From Tigriopus japonicus (taxonomy: Eukaryota; Arthropoda; Copepoda; Harpacticoida; Harpacticidae), in the NCBI GenBank assembly GCA_010645155.1, contig JAAGOF010000081.1:359537-423536 (forward strand): DNA of 64,000 nucleotides, written 5' to 3'. A program made the translations under genes and the position numbers. Within the stretch, counting starts at the first letter, position 1, and every line of letters starts with the position of its first letter. Below, one piece after another: positions 1-11,492 of the stretch. The notes under the pieces were generated by a model that was given only the letters and a program-made list of their open reading frames with translations, was not told the origin of the DNA and searched no databases.

Positions 1-86
1 TCCCACTTTCTTCTCCCACTTACTTCTCCCACTTACTTCTCCCACTTACTTCTCCCACTTACTTCTCCCGCTTACTTCTCCCCACC
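1..86. repeat. 13-bp tandem repeat at the window edge
   Basis: About six head-to-tail copies of a pyrimidine-rich unit (TCCCACTTACTTC) with few substitutions. The array starts at or before the window edge, so its full length is unknown. It probably lies in an intron of the channel gene that ends at 1331. Bases 87-512 hold no exon I can support. Confidence 0.85.
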
Positions 87-512
87 CAAAAACCCCTGTT
101 CCCACATGGGCCCCGTAAAGCTTGTTGTTACTAATATTTTCCCGGTAGAAAATGCTACATTCTCCCAGGGGAGGGTAAGAATCCAGAACCAAAAGAAAGT
201 ACTGCTTATACCAGGGGGTTCCACTTTCCGTAACGGAAAAGAAATTTTGCGTCATATAGCCCAGAGGTTGCACGTGTTTTCTTTTTCACTGGTTGCGCTT
301 TGAGGACTCAACATCACCAACGACCACCCTTGGGCCCCCATGTGGGCTGCAGCCCACTAGTTGACGACCTTGATACAGACAATTGGAAAAATATTTTTTT
401 CATCAACAGCACTTGTCTTGAAACGCTCTTTCTAAAATCCTTTCTACACACCTAATAAGGCCACACAGCATTCAAAATAATAAAAACACACAACTAAATG
501 ATTTTTTTCTAG

Positions 513-1331
513 ATATTTCGCATCGAGATCTATCAGGGTGAACAAGCCAATATGTTTGACCCCAAGACAAACTTGTACAGCTCAGCCAATTCATCGCTAA
601 TTCTCAAGGAGAGCACTCATCTCTACCATGGTAAATGTGTCACAGCAGTCTTAAGAAACCTGCAACATATAACCAAAGACTATCTAAAGATCACATGGAA
701 CAAAATGCCTCCCGACACCCAAATCACCGCTTTTCTTCATAGACATCACTCCGAAACCGAACTTCTCGCCATCCCATATTGGCTGAAACCTCCCAATCAA
801 CTTACTATAAGTGAGAGGCAATCCATCGACGTGAAGGTTTCATTCTTGAAATATTCATATCTGAAAACACCCGGGTATTGCACTTTGGAATTATTCTATA
901 TTGATCATGTGGAATGTGTTGTCAAAACAGTACAAGAGGCGTGTCGGAATTCATCCGTATGTTGCCGACATCCTAGTACTCTTACACTCAGCCAAAATGC
1001 AAGTTGGTCATGTTCCAATCGAGATGAAATGTCGAGGTCTAGGGAATATTTATTTAAGATAGTTGAGGAAGCGGATGGTGTGTGTTTGAATGCTTGTAAC
1101 GATGTTGATATAAAGTATAGCGACATCAAACGGAAGATCTATACAGAAAATGGACGCGCAGAGTTAAAATTGCACTTTGCGACGGGTTATATTGATATAC
1201 ATGAGCAGTACTTAGTATTTGAATACACGACTATCATTGCATCTGTTGGGGGATCCTTGGGAATGTTTTTAGGATTCTCGTTTTTATCGTGTTTTTCAGA
1301 TTTGATAGACCGTTTTCATGTCGAAATATGA
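513..1331 (+). CDS. DEG/ENaC (pickpocket-like) sodium channel, terminal exon, 5' partial
   Basis: The frame is open from an acceptor at 511-512 (pyrimidine-rich tract, then TAG) to the TGA at 1329-1331, giving 273 codons including the stop. The protein has the cysteine-rich extracellular domain of the amiloride-sensitive sodium channel family (for example SVCCRHPS, GVCLNACNDVDI). A second transmembrane segment follows, with the hallmark GGSLGMFLGFSFLS; its G-F-S matches the family's G-x-S selectivity filter. The tail after TM2 is short (RFHVEI). In this family, trimers form cation channels in the plasma membrane and arthropod members are often sensory. TM1 and the N-terminus must lie in upstream exons, probably left of the window. 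A polyadenylation signal AATAAA lies at 1345-1350. The family call is firm; the ligand or stimulus is unknown. Confidence 0.85.
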   Translation: MFRIEIYQGEQANMFDPKTNLYSSANSSLILKESTHLYHGKCVTAVLRNLQHITKDYLKITWNKMPPDTQITAFLHRHHSETELLAIPYWLKPPNQLTISERQSIDVKVSFLKYSYLKTPGYCTLELFYIDHVECVVKTVQEACRNSSVCCRHPSTLTLSQNASWSCSNRDEMSRSREYLFKIVEEADGVCLNACNDVDIKYSDIKRKIYTENGRAELKLHFATGYIDIHEQYLVFEYTTIIASVGGSLGMFLGFSFLSCFSDLIDRFHVEI

Positions 1332-1344
1332 GATAAATGTCCGA

Positions 1345-1350
1345 AATAAA
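1345..1350 (+). terminator. polyadenylation signal of the DEG/ENaC gene
   Basis: AATAAA 14 bp after the stop codon; a second AATAAA lies near 1395. Position and hexamer are seen; use as the cleavage signal is inferred. Confidence 0.45.
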
Positions 1351-3640
1351 AAGTTTAGAAGGCTTGTAAGTCTGAATTTCTTACAATCCACTAATAAATA
1401 CATGTCAATTAACCTCTTTAGATTGAAAATTGTTTTAGAAAAAATGCTTGGGCGACTCACCGAGCTTTTAAGCTCACATTACACTCTCTATTCTAAGACG
1501 AGAATTAACATATTATGCAAAATTATTAATTGATAAAAGTCAAAAATATACTTACCATCTTTCTAAATGACATACTGAGGGTGTCAAAAAAAACCAATTC
1601 AAAACATCACAACTGAAGAGAGTTTTTTCTTGCTCACAAATGTAAGCCAACACAAATCTGACATTGATTTACAACCCTGATCCGAAGTCACAAAAGTAAG
1701 AGACGCGTTCAATGCTCGTTAGTGAAGAATTGGTTAATGAGAGTTGGAAACACAATGAACTGCAATTTCACAAAAGCTATTTTTGCAACCCCAGTTTGTG
1801 ACCTCGCCTGAAAAAGCTTGCCAAAGCACACATTATTCTGCTGGGAACGATCTGCAGCTTGAAACGTTTGGGTCAAGTAACAATTTTCAGCTGTGCTTGA
1901 AAGCTTGCAAGCAGTTTCAAGCAGATGTACCTGATTTTAGGTTTCCCAGTAAGATTTCAATCTTCTGACCATCAAAGAAGGATTAAAAATGTGTATACTT
2001 GTTTGAGTAAGTTTAATTTAAATAGAAAATAATAAGGCAAAGGTCTAAATTGATCTGGTTAAAAAATTACACATTCTGAAGCAGAATGCCAGTTTTTGGT
2101 TGCTGCTCATAGATCTGGCAAAAAGTACCGCCAATAGCTTGGCAACCCTGCTATGTGTAGGTCCTCTAAGCTTTACACCTTGAAACTTTGAATACTTGGT
2201 TTGGTTTGAGGTAGCTGAAATTGAAACAAACTCTTCTTAAAAAATTGAAGTGCTTGATAGTTGTGGAAATCCCATCAGTAATACACAAGTCACAAACTAT
2301 TTTGATATCAAATTAAATATCATATCCATGAAAAGGAGGCCCTTTGCACTTTATCGGTTATTTGAAAATAAATTAAAATATAAACACTTGCAAGTAGCGC
2401 AATGGAGCCTCCGAAGATAGAGAGCATGCAATGCCAGTAAATCGGCCGAAGTAGAAAATAGCGCATATGTTCACCATTTAATTTTGACAAATTATCAGCC
2501 TGGAAACGAGAAATGACGGAAATGAACAACAAACAAGACAAGAGCCTAAATGTGGGTCTGGCTTGCGTACTTTTAAATTGAATGCAATCCCTCAACATAC
2601 TTTTTTGCTTTGATAACAAAACAATTGTGAAAGTGTGTCAACACGACCAATTCCGTTCGGTTCAGTGCTCTTATATGAATTTGTTTTTTTTGGGAATTGG
2701 TTCAACAATTTTTTTTATTTCTTTCCGAGCTTTATAGTTTTGGGACAAAAACAAGCCGATAAGTCCTTCTTTGTTGCCCTCTAGGTATCATCATGAAATT
2801 TTCATTTGTGTGTTAGATTATGTATGTATTGGTTATGAACTCTCAAAATATACAAGAAAAATATTAGAGAAACATTTTGAGGCAAATTCTTCATTGCTAA
2901 CCCCGAGATAGCAATTTGATTGAGTCATGGTTTTCCGCTTTCGTTTGTTTCCTAAACGACGATAATTTGCCACTTAAACCTTTCTTTTTGGAAACTTGGC
3001 AAATTATCTCTGTTTAAGTGTACAGTTCTGGGATCCGGGTTGCTTGTAAAATAGAGTTTAAAATTTCAGAAATGCTTCATTCAGAAAATTTCAAAAACGT
3101 TGAATGGACTCGATTAAAATGCATGTTTCAAAAACACGAAAGTAACCCATTAGACGTAAGGGTGTAACTGTAAAAAAAGGACAACTTTGACTTTTCAGTT
3201 TCTAGAGAATTTTTGCCAATAAAAGGAGTCGTTACTTAAGCGTAAAAACTTAAATTGTGGACTAAAATGTTAAAAAACCATTGCAACGCTATTGCGGAAA
3301 AATGTGGGATTTTTATGCAACGTGTGCAAAACTGCAAAAACGAAAAAAAACGATGTCAGTATGATCCGAATAAGTATTACTTGCCCATAGAAATAATTGT
3401 ACCACAAAATTTACCATTCAAAGACATTATCTGCTTGAAGACTGAATTGAAACATTTTCAAGTTTTTTTCCTAATTAGTCCATCTAATATGCGACTTATC
3501 ATATGCTTATTTTTCCCAAAATGTTTGGGCTTAGAATTATTTATTGCTGTTATTATTTATGAAAAGTGTAGAAAAATCAGGTAATTTGACGAGGACAATA
3601 GATTTGAACTCGGTTCCGGTTCTTAGATTCGCCGCAAATC
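1351..3640. other. spacer between the DEG/ENaC and IR genes, no supported gene
   Basis: AT-rich sequence without convincing genes. A 99-codon minus-strand frame at 2320-2619 contains a hydrophobic stretch (MLSIFGGSIALLASVYILIYF) that could be a membrane segment, but no family is recognisable and no splice context supports it. The plus frame at 3255-3584 is low in information and probably chance. The 16 bases GATAATTTGCCACTTA at about 2961-2976 recur at about 11282-11297 upstream of the second IR gene, so the IR duplication may begin here. Confidence 0.4.
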
Positions 3641-3815
3641 TTCTTGACTAGAAATTTATGGACTTTGGAAACACCAGATACACTAGTCATCGAAATTATG
3701 AAATGTCAAAGAGAATAAAAATTCACTGTGATTTGCCGTTCTATTTATCACACCCACCCTCGATGATCGACATGGAGAACCAGAGGAATTTGAAGCCTCC
3801 TCTATAACAGTAATC
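3641..3815 (+). promoter_or_regulatory. 5' flank conserved between the two IR copies
   Basis: The sequence just before the first IR exon resembles 11340-11492 before the second IR gene: a stretch around AAATGTCAAA, then TCTATTTATCA, then ATGATCGA and AACCAGA about 45-60 bp before the start codon. Copy 2 reads TTTATCAG at a point where copy 1 reads TTTATCAC, so a possible splice acceptor exists in copy 2 only. I infer duplicated 5' UTR or promoter; no TATA box is evident. Confidence 0.4.
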
Positions 3816-6800
3816 ATGGTTGGAAGTCACGTTGACTTGATAGGTCGGGATATTGTCGATCAAATTAATCAAGATACAAGACTTCGACATTGCACTATTC
3901 TGTCCAATGTTCCAATCCAACTCCCAGGGTTTAGTTTTATTGCCATTGGTCCAAACAACCTGGATTTGGATGTGGCCAAAATGGCTGATTTCATTCACAA
4001 GACCACGTGGTGTCTTATAGCCATTATTCATCTGGGTATTCATAGCAATTTACCACTTCTAACCTTGAGAACCCTTATTGAAAGAAATGTCCACGCTAAC
4101 GTCTTCTTGATTGGTGATAAAATGATCGACTTGGACATTTGGAACAGACCTGTAATTTATTTGGAGAGAACTGCAATCGGGCGTTTGGGCTTTGTAAGTT
4201 CTCTGTTTTTATATGTTCTTTAGGAAATACTTATTACTAGTACTTTGCTTTGTTATGGCAGTATACCCATGTATATTGTGGAAGACAATCCTCCGGTTAT
4301 TGGCGTTACAATGATAATTTTTGGCATCCAAACAAAGGATTTTTGCGCCCGTTTGGCTTGAGAGGCGAAATTTGTCTACCCTTGTTGTTCAATCAGCCAT
4401 TTAAAGTGGGATATTATGGATTACTGCCCAATATTTTTGTTGATCACGCCAATCAGTCTGTAAGTGGAACGGACGTTGAGGCCATCAGGCTTTTAGCTGA
4501 CAAATACCAAATGAAATTGGAATTTCTGGCGGGAGATGGCGGTGATACGAGGACAGTCGGCGTAAAGAATGCAAGCCACAATTTGGCCAAGGTATGTATG
4601 TAATCTGAGCATTGAGTCTTTTGGATGTTATTGGAATTTTGGAAAGATCCAAGCTCTTGGGAATATCAAAAGTTAGAGCTCTTTCCATTTCTCAAATAGA
4701 GATGCAAAATGACAAAAATATGATACCTATCTTTTACATAAAGCTCATCCGTTACCAACATATGTTTGATGTTAAGTTAAATTGTTGTACGTACATTTGG
4801 ATGTTTTCGTCCAACTTTTTGCTTTTTTTCTTAAGCCATGTCATACTCATTTTTTTTTCAAATCTTAAAATATTGTTTTTTCGAAGAAGCTATAAAATTC
4901 TTGATTTGACTAGATAGATGAAAAACGGGAATAGAGATTTTAGAGCAAACCTTATATTGAACTTGTTGTTTAAACCGTGGGTTTATGGCTTAGAATTTTT
5001 TTTGTAAATATTTCAAGAGCATAAGATTCTGGAAATCAGTTTTCAAAAAACAGAACTTATGGAGATCCTTACATTTTTTGTAGCACAAAAAAAGTTTCTC
5101 AAATACTTTCTTGTTCATGTTCCAGCTTTTCCGTGGAGAATTTCAAGCTGCTATCCCAGGACTTCAATTTTATCACAACTATATCTATTTCGATCTTTCC
5201 TACTACGTTCTATTTTCTCAAGTGAGATACGCCGCTCGTGTGCCTCAAAAAACCGTGGCTTTTGAGAACGTGGCTCGAGGGTTCGATAAACTGAGTTGGA
5301 CGGCTGTGTTCACAACATTGGCCAGTTTCTCCATCACATTTCAGACCATGTTCTATGTCTACAAGTTCAAGATAAAAGACGCAAACATGTACAACAACCC
5401 TGGGAACCCGGCAGACTTCTTTTTGCTCACTTTCACGTCTTTTGTTGAGCCAGACAAAGTTAACTGGTTCCCCAAATGGTCTGCAGGTACTTAACCTACA
5501 CACTACAAAATTATTTTGACTAGAAAAAAAGAAACGAGATAAAATTCTTTTGACATTAAAAACGATACAGTTACTTCTGATCCAAAGAGACCAAATAAAT
5601 CGGCAGGATCACGGCAAATCGGCAAAGTCTTTGGCGTTTTTCAACATGTGGGAAGCAAAAGTTCATGATTAAACGAAACCTTTTCCTATCAGATACACAT
5701 CTAAACTATTTAGCTCATTTGATAGAACAGTTTGGTTAGTGAAAATCCTCAAGCCTGCTGCATATGTGTCTAAATTCTTAAGCTGTTAGGTTAAGTTAAA
5801 AGTTAAAAAACTGTTAAAAAGTTAAGTTTAATTCGGGTGGAGTTTGAATAAGCACCGATAAGTGTCTCCCAATTGGGTGACTACAATTCCATCTACTTAG
5901 ACGAAGTAGTCTGATTTGTTGTTGAACTTCGTCACAATCAGCTGAATGTTGATGCGGTAACTTGACCAATCACCAGCGTGGACCATCAGCACCATGACCT
6001 TTTTTGCCTTGCTTTTCAAATTTTGCAAACAAAAGATTATATCTTCAAATTTAAGAAATAAATTTCTGCATTCAATTACGGTATAAAACACCAACTTTGC
6101 CAAGAAATTGTCTGAACTGATCTTTTTTCGTCAAATTATCAATCATTTTGGGAAAAATAACCCTAAAAGGCTAAAATAAGTGGTTTTCAGCTAAAAATGT
6201 TTTTTTTCTCCCAGGAAATGCCTGGTTTTACGAAAAGATATTTTTTTTATGTTTGCACGTAATTTCCCGCCCTTTAGTAATGACTAGGGCCCGGAAATAT
6301 ATATTTTTGCTGTGGTGCAGAAATCCCAGATCTTGTACAGTATAGTTTCAGGTGATGGCTGACGAGCGTAATCGTCAGCTGATCCTACTTCATGAAACGT
6401 CTGGAATTTCCGCTCTACAGCAAAATATAGAAACATAGATGTCTAGATAAATGCATTGAATGCAATTCGACACAGTAAATGTACCTTACCAAAACGCAAG
6501 CTTTTCTTTGCGTTGAAGTCATTATTATTTTCAATTTTAATAATGATAGATCCCAAGGGGTCGTAACCAAAACCAAAATTTTCAGCCATTACAGGGCTCA
6601 ACTAAGGCCAAAACCAGCTAGCTATAAAATCGTATTCAAACAAAATTCATTTTGCAAATTATTTTTAACCATAGTTCTCCATTGCTTGCAACAAAATGAA
6701 TATGAAAATGGCGATGGTAAAAACATAGTGGTTCCATTCCATTTTAGGAAAACTGACCGCCCTTTTGTGGTCAATGTTTGCACTCTTGGTGGTGAGTTTC

Positions 6801-7481
6801 TACACCTCCAATCTCCGAACCAATCTCATTGCGCCAAGTTTAGAGCCCGAGATCAACAGTCATGAGGATATCATTAAACATGACAAGTTCGTCCATGCCA
6901 ACTATCTATTCTTATTTCTTCGCCACTTAAAAGTGTCTCCAGCCTTTGAAGAGGTGCTTCGTCGAGTTGATAAACAAGGTGGATGGTTCAGATCAGATGC
7001 AGAAGAAGGATCGTTGGAACCTCATGTTGAACTCGGAGTTTTGAAGCACGGAGATGTCTACTTCACCAATGATGAGAACGTCCTATATTCTTACTTATTT
7101 CAAAAGACCCTGGGATTTCCAAATTTGAGGATTTCTAATGACGCTTTGAACAATTTTTACATGGCCATCCGAATCAAAAAATACTCTCCCTACACCCCAG
7201 ATATTGACAACGTGATCATTACTTATCATGAACTCGGATTATTCAAAAAGTTTTTATTCAAGCCCATTCCGATCATTGCAATGCCTTCAACTTCAGGTGG
7301 GTCACAGTATGAGTCGTCAGAAAACTTGAGGATGAGCATGGAAATGTTGTGGACTCCGATCATACTATTGTCAAGTGGTTGTATTGTAGGGGCAATCGTT
7401 TTGATTTTGGAGATGGGATTGATGCCTCAGAATTTGAGAAATATGGATAATTCACGAACTTCAAGCGTTTTGAAGTTCTAA
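3816..7481 (+). CDS. ionotropic receptor (IR, iGluR-related), copy A, four exons
   Basis: Predicted exons are 3816-4193, 4262-4591, 5126-5486 and 6748-7481. All introns are GT..AG, with phases 0, 0 and 1. The spliced product is about 600 aa. Exons 1-2 form the extracellular part, including an S1-like half (QPFKVGYYGLLPNIF). Exon 3 carries TM1 and the pore loop (NPADFFLLTFTSFVEP). Exon 4 opens with TM3 and the signature SFYTSNLRTNLIAP, equivalent to SYTANLAAF of ionotropic glutamate receptors, followed by the S2 half and TM4 near the C-terminus. The family forms ligand-gated cation channels, in arthropods usually chemosensory IRs. The start ATG is chosen because copy B starts at the same aligned position. 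No signal peptide is visible, so an upstream signal-peptide exon may be missing. AATAAA lies at 7613-7618. The ligand is unknown. Confidence 0.85.
5896..5990 (-). pseudogene. dispersed unidentified fragment in IR-A intron 3 (uninterrupted copy)
   Basis: The minus strand encodes a short frame with VHAGDWSSYRINIQLIVTKF and then NNKSDYF. The same sequence recurs, diverged, at 9105-10025 on the plus strand, where an 824-bp foldback element splits it. I do not recognise the family. It is short, lies inside an intron in antisense and has no start context, so it is probably a relic of a dispersed gene or element. Its main value is as an empty-site comparison. Confidence 0.5.
6298..6432. mobile_element. 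small MITE with imperfect inverted ends, copy 1
   Basis: Left end TTTTTGCTGTGGTGCAGAAA and right end (reverse complement) TTTTGCTGTAGAGCGGAAAT pair over roughly 30 bases around a 130-bp core. A second copy with the same ends (GTGGAGCAGAAAT) is at 29400-29535. There is no coding capacity. Two copies plus paired ends support a MITE family; the superfamily is unknown. Confidence 0.6.
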
Positions 7482-9126
7482 TTGATTTCAATAACCCCAT
7501 TGAATCTTTTGTAAATTCTATCCTATCTTATGAGGTACCTAACTACGATGAATATGATCAATTAAGTTGCAGCTCTTCAAATAATCTTACACATGAATGT
7601 TACTGAATTGAAAATAAATCAAACTACCAGAGGAGTTTACCTCACCTTTTCATAACCTTATAAACTTACTTTTATTACAACACAATCCGACAATGACTCA
7701 CAAATTTAGGTTTAAAAAAATAGTTATTAAAACACACAAATTTACATTCCAAGTGCATGTATTTATGTCTCTATTACAAAGCGTAAGAACTTGTTTCAAT
7801 CTCAATTTGACAGAAAAAATGAAAGAAGAAAGTACAATTTTGTCATCATGATTGGTAAATTATCTCACCTATAAAGGAAAAACAACTTTTTTAAAAAAAT
7901 TGAGCCTTCCACGCTTTCACACTGACGAAGTTTTTTTGCTATTTTTTTGGAATATCTCAACCGCAAATCTTCTATTCTCAGTTTGACTTTAAATTTGAGA
8001 GACTTTCTTGGGTTCACATGACACTTCCTTGAATTGCTTATTTTCCTCTAGGTTTTGCTTTGGCAGACACACATTTTTTTCACTCTCAAGCATTGCAAAT
8101 TTGTTGGCAAAATGGGCTTTCATTATTTTTTATAATTGTCGAAAAAATATTTTTTTTTACAACTTAATGTCATAAAAATAGTTATTGTTGAGTGGCATGT
8201 TGGACAATTTTTAGCGATTTTGGGGTTCAAAATGCAATTTTTCGTTCATTTGGCTGAAACTTGAAAAGGGCAGTTTGTTTTTTTCAAAAGAGGTGCAAGG
8301 CGCAAGAGCCTAAAAAAAGTGCGCAAAAGCACCCTAAAAGGCGCAAAGTTTGCGCAAAAGCGCAAAATATGGAAGCACTGCATTGATCCTCTTAGAAATG
8401 CTTCGTTTTGTTATGTTTTCTTTTGTGCTGTGACCAATTTAAGCAAGAGAAATAGGCCAAAACTTTGAAAATGTTTCTTTTATCGAGATTGAGGAAATAT
8501 GGAAAATTTCTTATATCGAGAGTTCTTATGTAGTAAAATTTTGGTCAGCACGGAAAAGTTTCTTGTATCGCGAAAATTTCTTAAACTGAGATTTGTTTTA
8601 TCTAGATTCGATTGTAGTTGTGTTAGATATTTACTTTTGGTTTTTTTTATTTAACTGTTTGAGTTGTTCGGTTAAGTTTTCTTTGAATTTGATTTTTGAT
8701 TTTATTAGGCACAAATCTATTGTTCTGTATGTGAGACCCTATTTGCGTTGGGTAAATAACGCATGTCATCAGTGTCACCAGTGACAAATATTGCCAGAAT
8801 AGGACTAATTAATTATATAAAAACAAATTATACCAAAACACATCTTGACAACTTTTGGATCCTCAAAGCAAATAATTCATCTTCTCACGCTCACGACCAC
8901 CTTCCGTTTTTGCTGGACAAGCATGGCCTTTCGCACGACAAAAGTAACGTCTTCGTTCCTCTTCAGAGTCTTGGTTCACTTGGGATGATCCATTGTGCAA
9001 CACTTTCTCCTCAATCAAAGTCTCTTGAACATTCTCCGCCATCAAAGCCGCCTGGATTAGATACACTAAGATAGATATTGGCAATCGTAGGCTAACACAC
9101 GGTGCCGATGATTCACGCTGGTGATT
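7482..9126. other. intergenic, no supported gene
   Basis: 3' flank of IR copy A. It is AT-rich, with a short cluster of GCGCAAAA-type words at about 8290-8370. A minus-strand frame at 8863-9132 contains ALMAENVQETLIEEK and FCRAKGHACPAK, but I recognise no family and the codon context is poor. Bases 9105-9134 belong to the split fragment described at 9105-10025. Confidence 0.4.
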
Positions 9127-10025
9127 GGTCAAGACAAGGAGGACGGTATTACTTGGAGTGGGATCGAGCTGGGGCGCGTTACTGCGTTGGTGTGAATTTT
9201 CCTGCGTGATAGCCTGGAGTTAATGAAGAAATCCAATATAATTCGAATTAATGTCGTTTTATTGACATAGGTCATAAAACAAAAGTCCACAAGGATTCAA
9301 TGAGCAATCATTTGATGCCCAATTGATGTCTCTCAAAGAACTCAAACTGTGTTGTTTCATTGTGTTAAGTCAGATATCTTCAAACTCCTGATCTACTGAC
9401 TTGCTTTGTGATAGTGATTGTCCATCTTTTGTTGAAAGCAACATGGTTTTTATCATTGGGGTTGTTTAAGGACATTTTTCTCTTCATAGAATGCAAAAAA
9501 AATCTTTTTTATATCTTTTTTTTTAACATTTTACAGTCTTCTTTTGGCTTTAGAACCCCAATTAGGTGCTAAAAAGAAAGACAGAGAAGAACATTAAAAT
9601 CATTGTACAAAGGGAAGAATGTCTTAGAACTATCCCAATGATAAAAACCATGTTGCTTTCAACAAAAGATGGACAATCACTATCACAAAGCAAGTCAGTA
9701 GATCAGGAGTTTGAAGATATCTGACTTAACACAATGAAACAACACAGTTTGAGTTCTTTGAGAGACATCAATTGGGCATCAAATGATTGCTCATTGAATC
9801 CTTGTGGACTTTTGTTTTATGACTTATGTCAATAAAACGGCATTAATTCGAATTATATTGGATTTCTTCATTAACTCCAGGCTATCACGCAGGAAAATTC
9901 ACACCAACGCAGTAACGCGCCCTCGCTCGATCCCACTCCAAGTAATACCGTCCTCCTTGGTCAAGAGCATTCAGTTGAAGATTCAGCTAATTCTAACGAA
10001 GTTCAACAACAAACCAGAGTACTTC
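9105..10025 (+). pseudogene. unidentified fragment split by a foldback element
   Basis: Bases 9105-9134 encode IHAGDWS and bases 9960-10025 continue with a diverged IQLILTKFNNKPEYF. Together they match the uninterrupted minus-strand copy at 5896-5990. The break coincides exactly with the ends of the inverted-repeat element, so the fragment predates that insertion. The function is unknown. Confidence 0.5.
9135..9958. mobile_element. 824-bp foldback (long terminal-inverted-repeat) transposon
   Basis: The two halves are nearly exact reverse complements. The arms run from 9135 to about 9490 and from about 9600 to 9958, roughly 350 bp each, with a loop near 110 bp. The outer ends read CAAGGAGGACGGTATTACTT on both strands. 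The host sequence GGTCAAGA occurs on both sides (9127-9134 and 9959-9966) and once in the uninterrupted copy at 5896-5990, so it is a target-site duplication of about 7-9 bp (one or two bases are ambiguous). No transposase frame exists. Long arms with an 8-10 bp duplication suggest a non-autonomous Mutator-like or foldback element; the superfamily is inference. Confidence 0.85.
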
Positions 10026-10029
10026 TTCT

Positions 10030-10900
10030 TTGTTGATTTTGTAGTGATCTGACCTGGTGCTGGGGTTGCCAATTTTCTTAAGTGAAATCATATTCCCCAC
10101 TGTCTACCAGCCTTCATAAACAGGTTTTTTTTTTCTTTACGAAGCGACAAAAGGCAAGGCATCCCTGACTTTCGTGACTTCTGAGCAGGGTTGCAAATCA
10201 ACCTCAAATTCGTGTTTGCTCATAAACCAGAGCAAAGCACCCATTCTCTAAGAGGTAACCCTACCCTGCCACCTCCCGTGAAAAAACTTGCGCAAGCCGA
10301 GATTTCACATCACTGAGATTTTGTTGTCAATCACCCGATCATGTGAATTAATCGGCCCCTGTTTAAACTCCACAAGAAAGAAATGTTTCCATCAAGAATT
10401 CTTGACATAGTTGGGAGCAGCAATAAAAACCACGCCCTGACAACTAGGTCTAATTCTGACCACAAGTGGCGCTAAGATCAATAGTTCAAACTGACATATT
10501 TAGACTCGAATGCATTCATTTTGATTCTTGGTGCAATTTTATGCCCATTTTCCAATTAGGTGGCCAGTTTTGCCTTACTTTTTGGCAATTTTTCGTGTCT
10601 ATTTGTCATTTTCTTTGCCATTTTTGGGCCTGCAAGGCATTTTTTTATTTGCCAGGAATCTGCATCCCTATCCATGACTTACGGAACTCTTGAAAATAAA
10701 TTGTTTTCAAAGCTTCACCTTGTGTTAATCCACTAATATTGCTGTTCCACGATGTGCGATTTACACATTTCATAAAAATCCATTCGGCCTTGAGTTTTTT
10801 AAGACATTGAGATGCCACTGCTAAGGTAAAAGACGATCAATTTGGTTTCCAAGCAAGGTTTTTCATGAGCAAAATAAGTGAAGGTTGCCAATGGTAGAGT
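10030..10900. other. intergenic, no supported gene
   Basis: I see no gene or RNA here. The frame at 10466-10693 is aromatic-rich with no recognisable domain and is treated as chance. Confidence 0.4.
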
Positions 10901-10904
10901 AAAT

Positions 10905-11050
10905 ATATTGGTAGCTGAATACTTCGAAAGATGGCTGACCCCTAGTTTTGACTCCAAAGCGTTAAGTTTTGAGGGTGGCAGTCAGCCGGGATCGAACTCC
11001 AGCTATGCGCAAGACAAATCGATATAGTACGCACTACGCCATGCCTCACC
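10905..11050 (-). mobile_element. tRNA-derived SINE
   Basis: On the minus strand, 11050 to about 10985 carries an A-box-like TGGCGTAGTGCG and a B-box-like GAGTTCGATCCC at tRNA spacing. A non-tRNA body extends to about 10905. A clean cloverleaf with a full acceptor stem is not visible, so this is more likely a SINE head than a working tRNA gene. Confidence 0.5.
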
Positions 11051-11492
11051 TCTTAAATTCATTTTTTTACGTTTAACATAATTTTCTCTAATGATTCTTT
11101 TAATGCCTTAACAATTATAATTGACATATTGCAGAATGAGCCTAAACAATATCAAATAATTATGGAAATTAGTCTATGGCATTGGGTGGAGCCATATCGT
11201 CCAAATATTTCTGAAGTGTCATGCAAGAAAATCGTTCCTTAAAGGTGAATAGTTACAGTAAACGTGTATGATATTCCGAGAGATAATTTGCCACTTACTC
11301 CCTTTTTATTAGCGGTCTTCTCCATATACAGTCGAAGAGTACTTCGAATCTCACAATCATTGATATTATAAAATGTCAAATTGACGAAAAAACGTTGTAA
11401 TTAACATGACACATATCTTTCCATCTATTTATCAGCCTTCAATGATCGAAAGACAACCAGATGAACTGAACACCTCTCAATAACCATTAATC

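Noticed and set aside
1318..1533. Small ORF after the DEG/ENaC stop
   Set aside because: Overlaps the channel's end and 3' UTR in another frame; no motif.
3741..4043. Minus-strand 100-codon frame over IR exon 1
   Set aside because: Antisense shadow of the IR exon.
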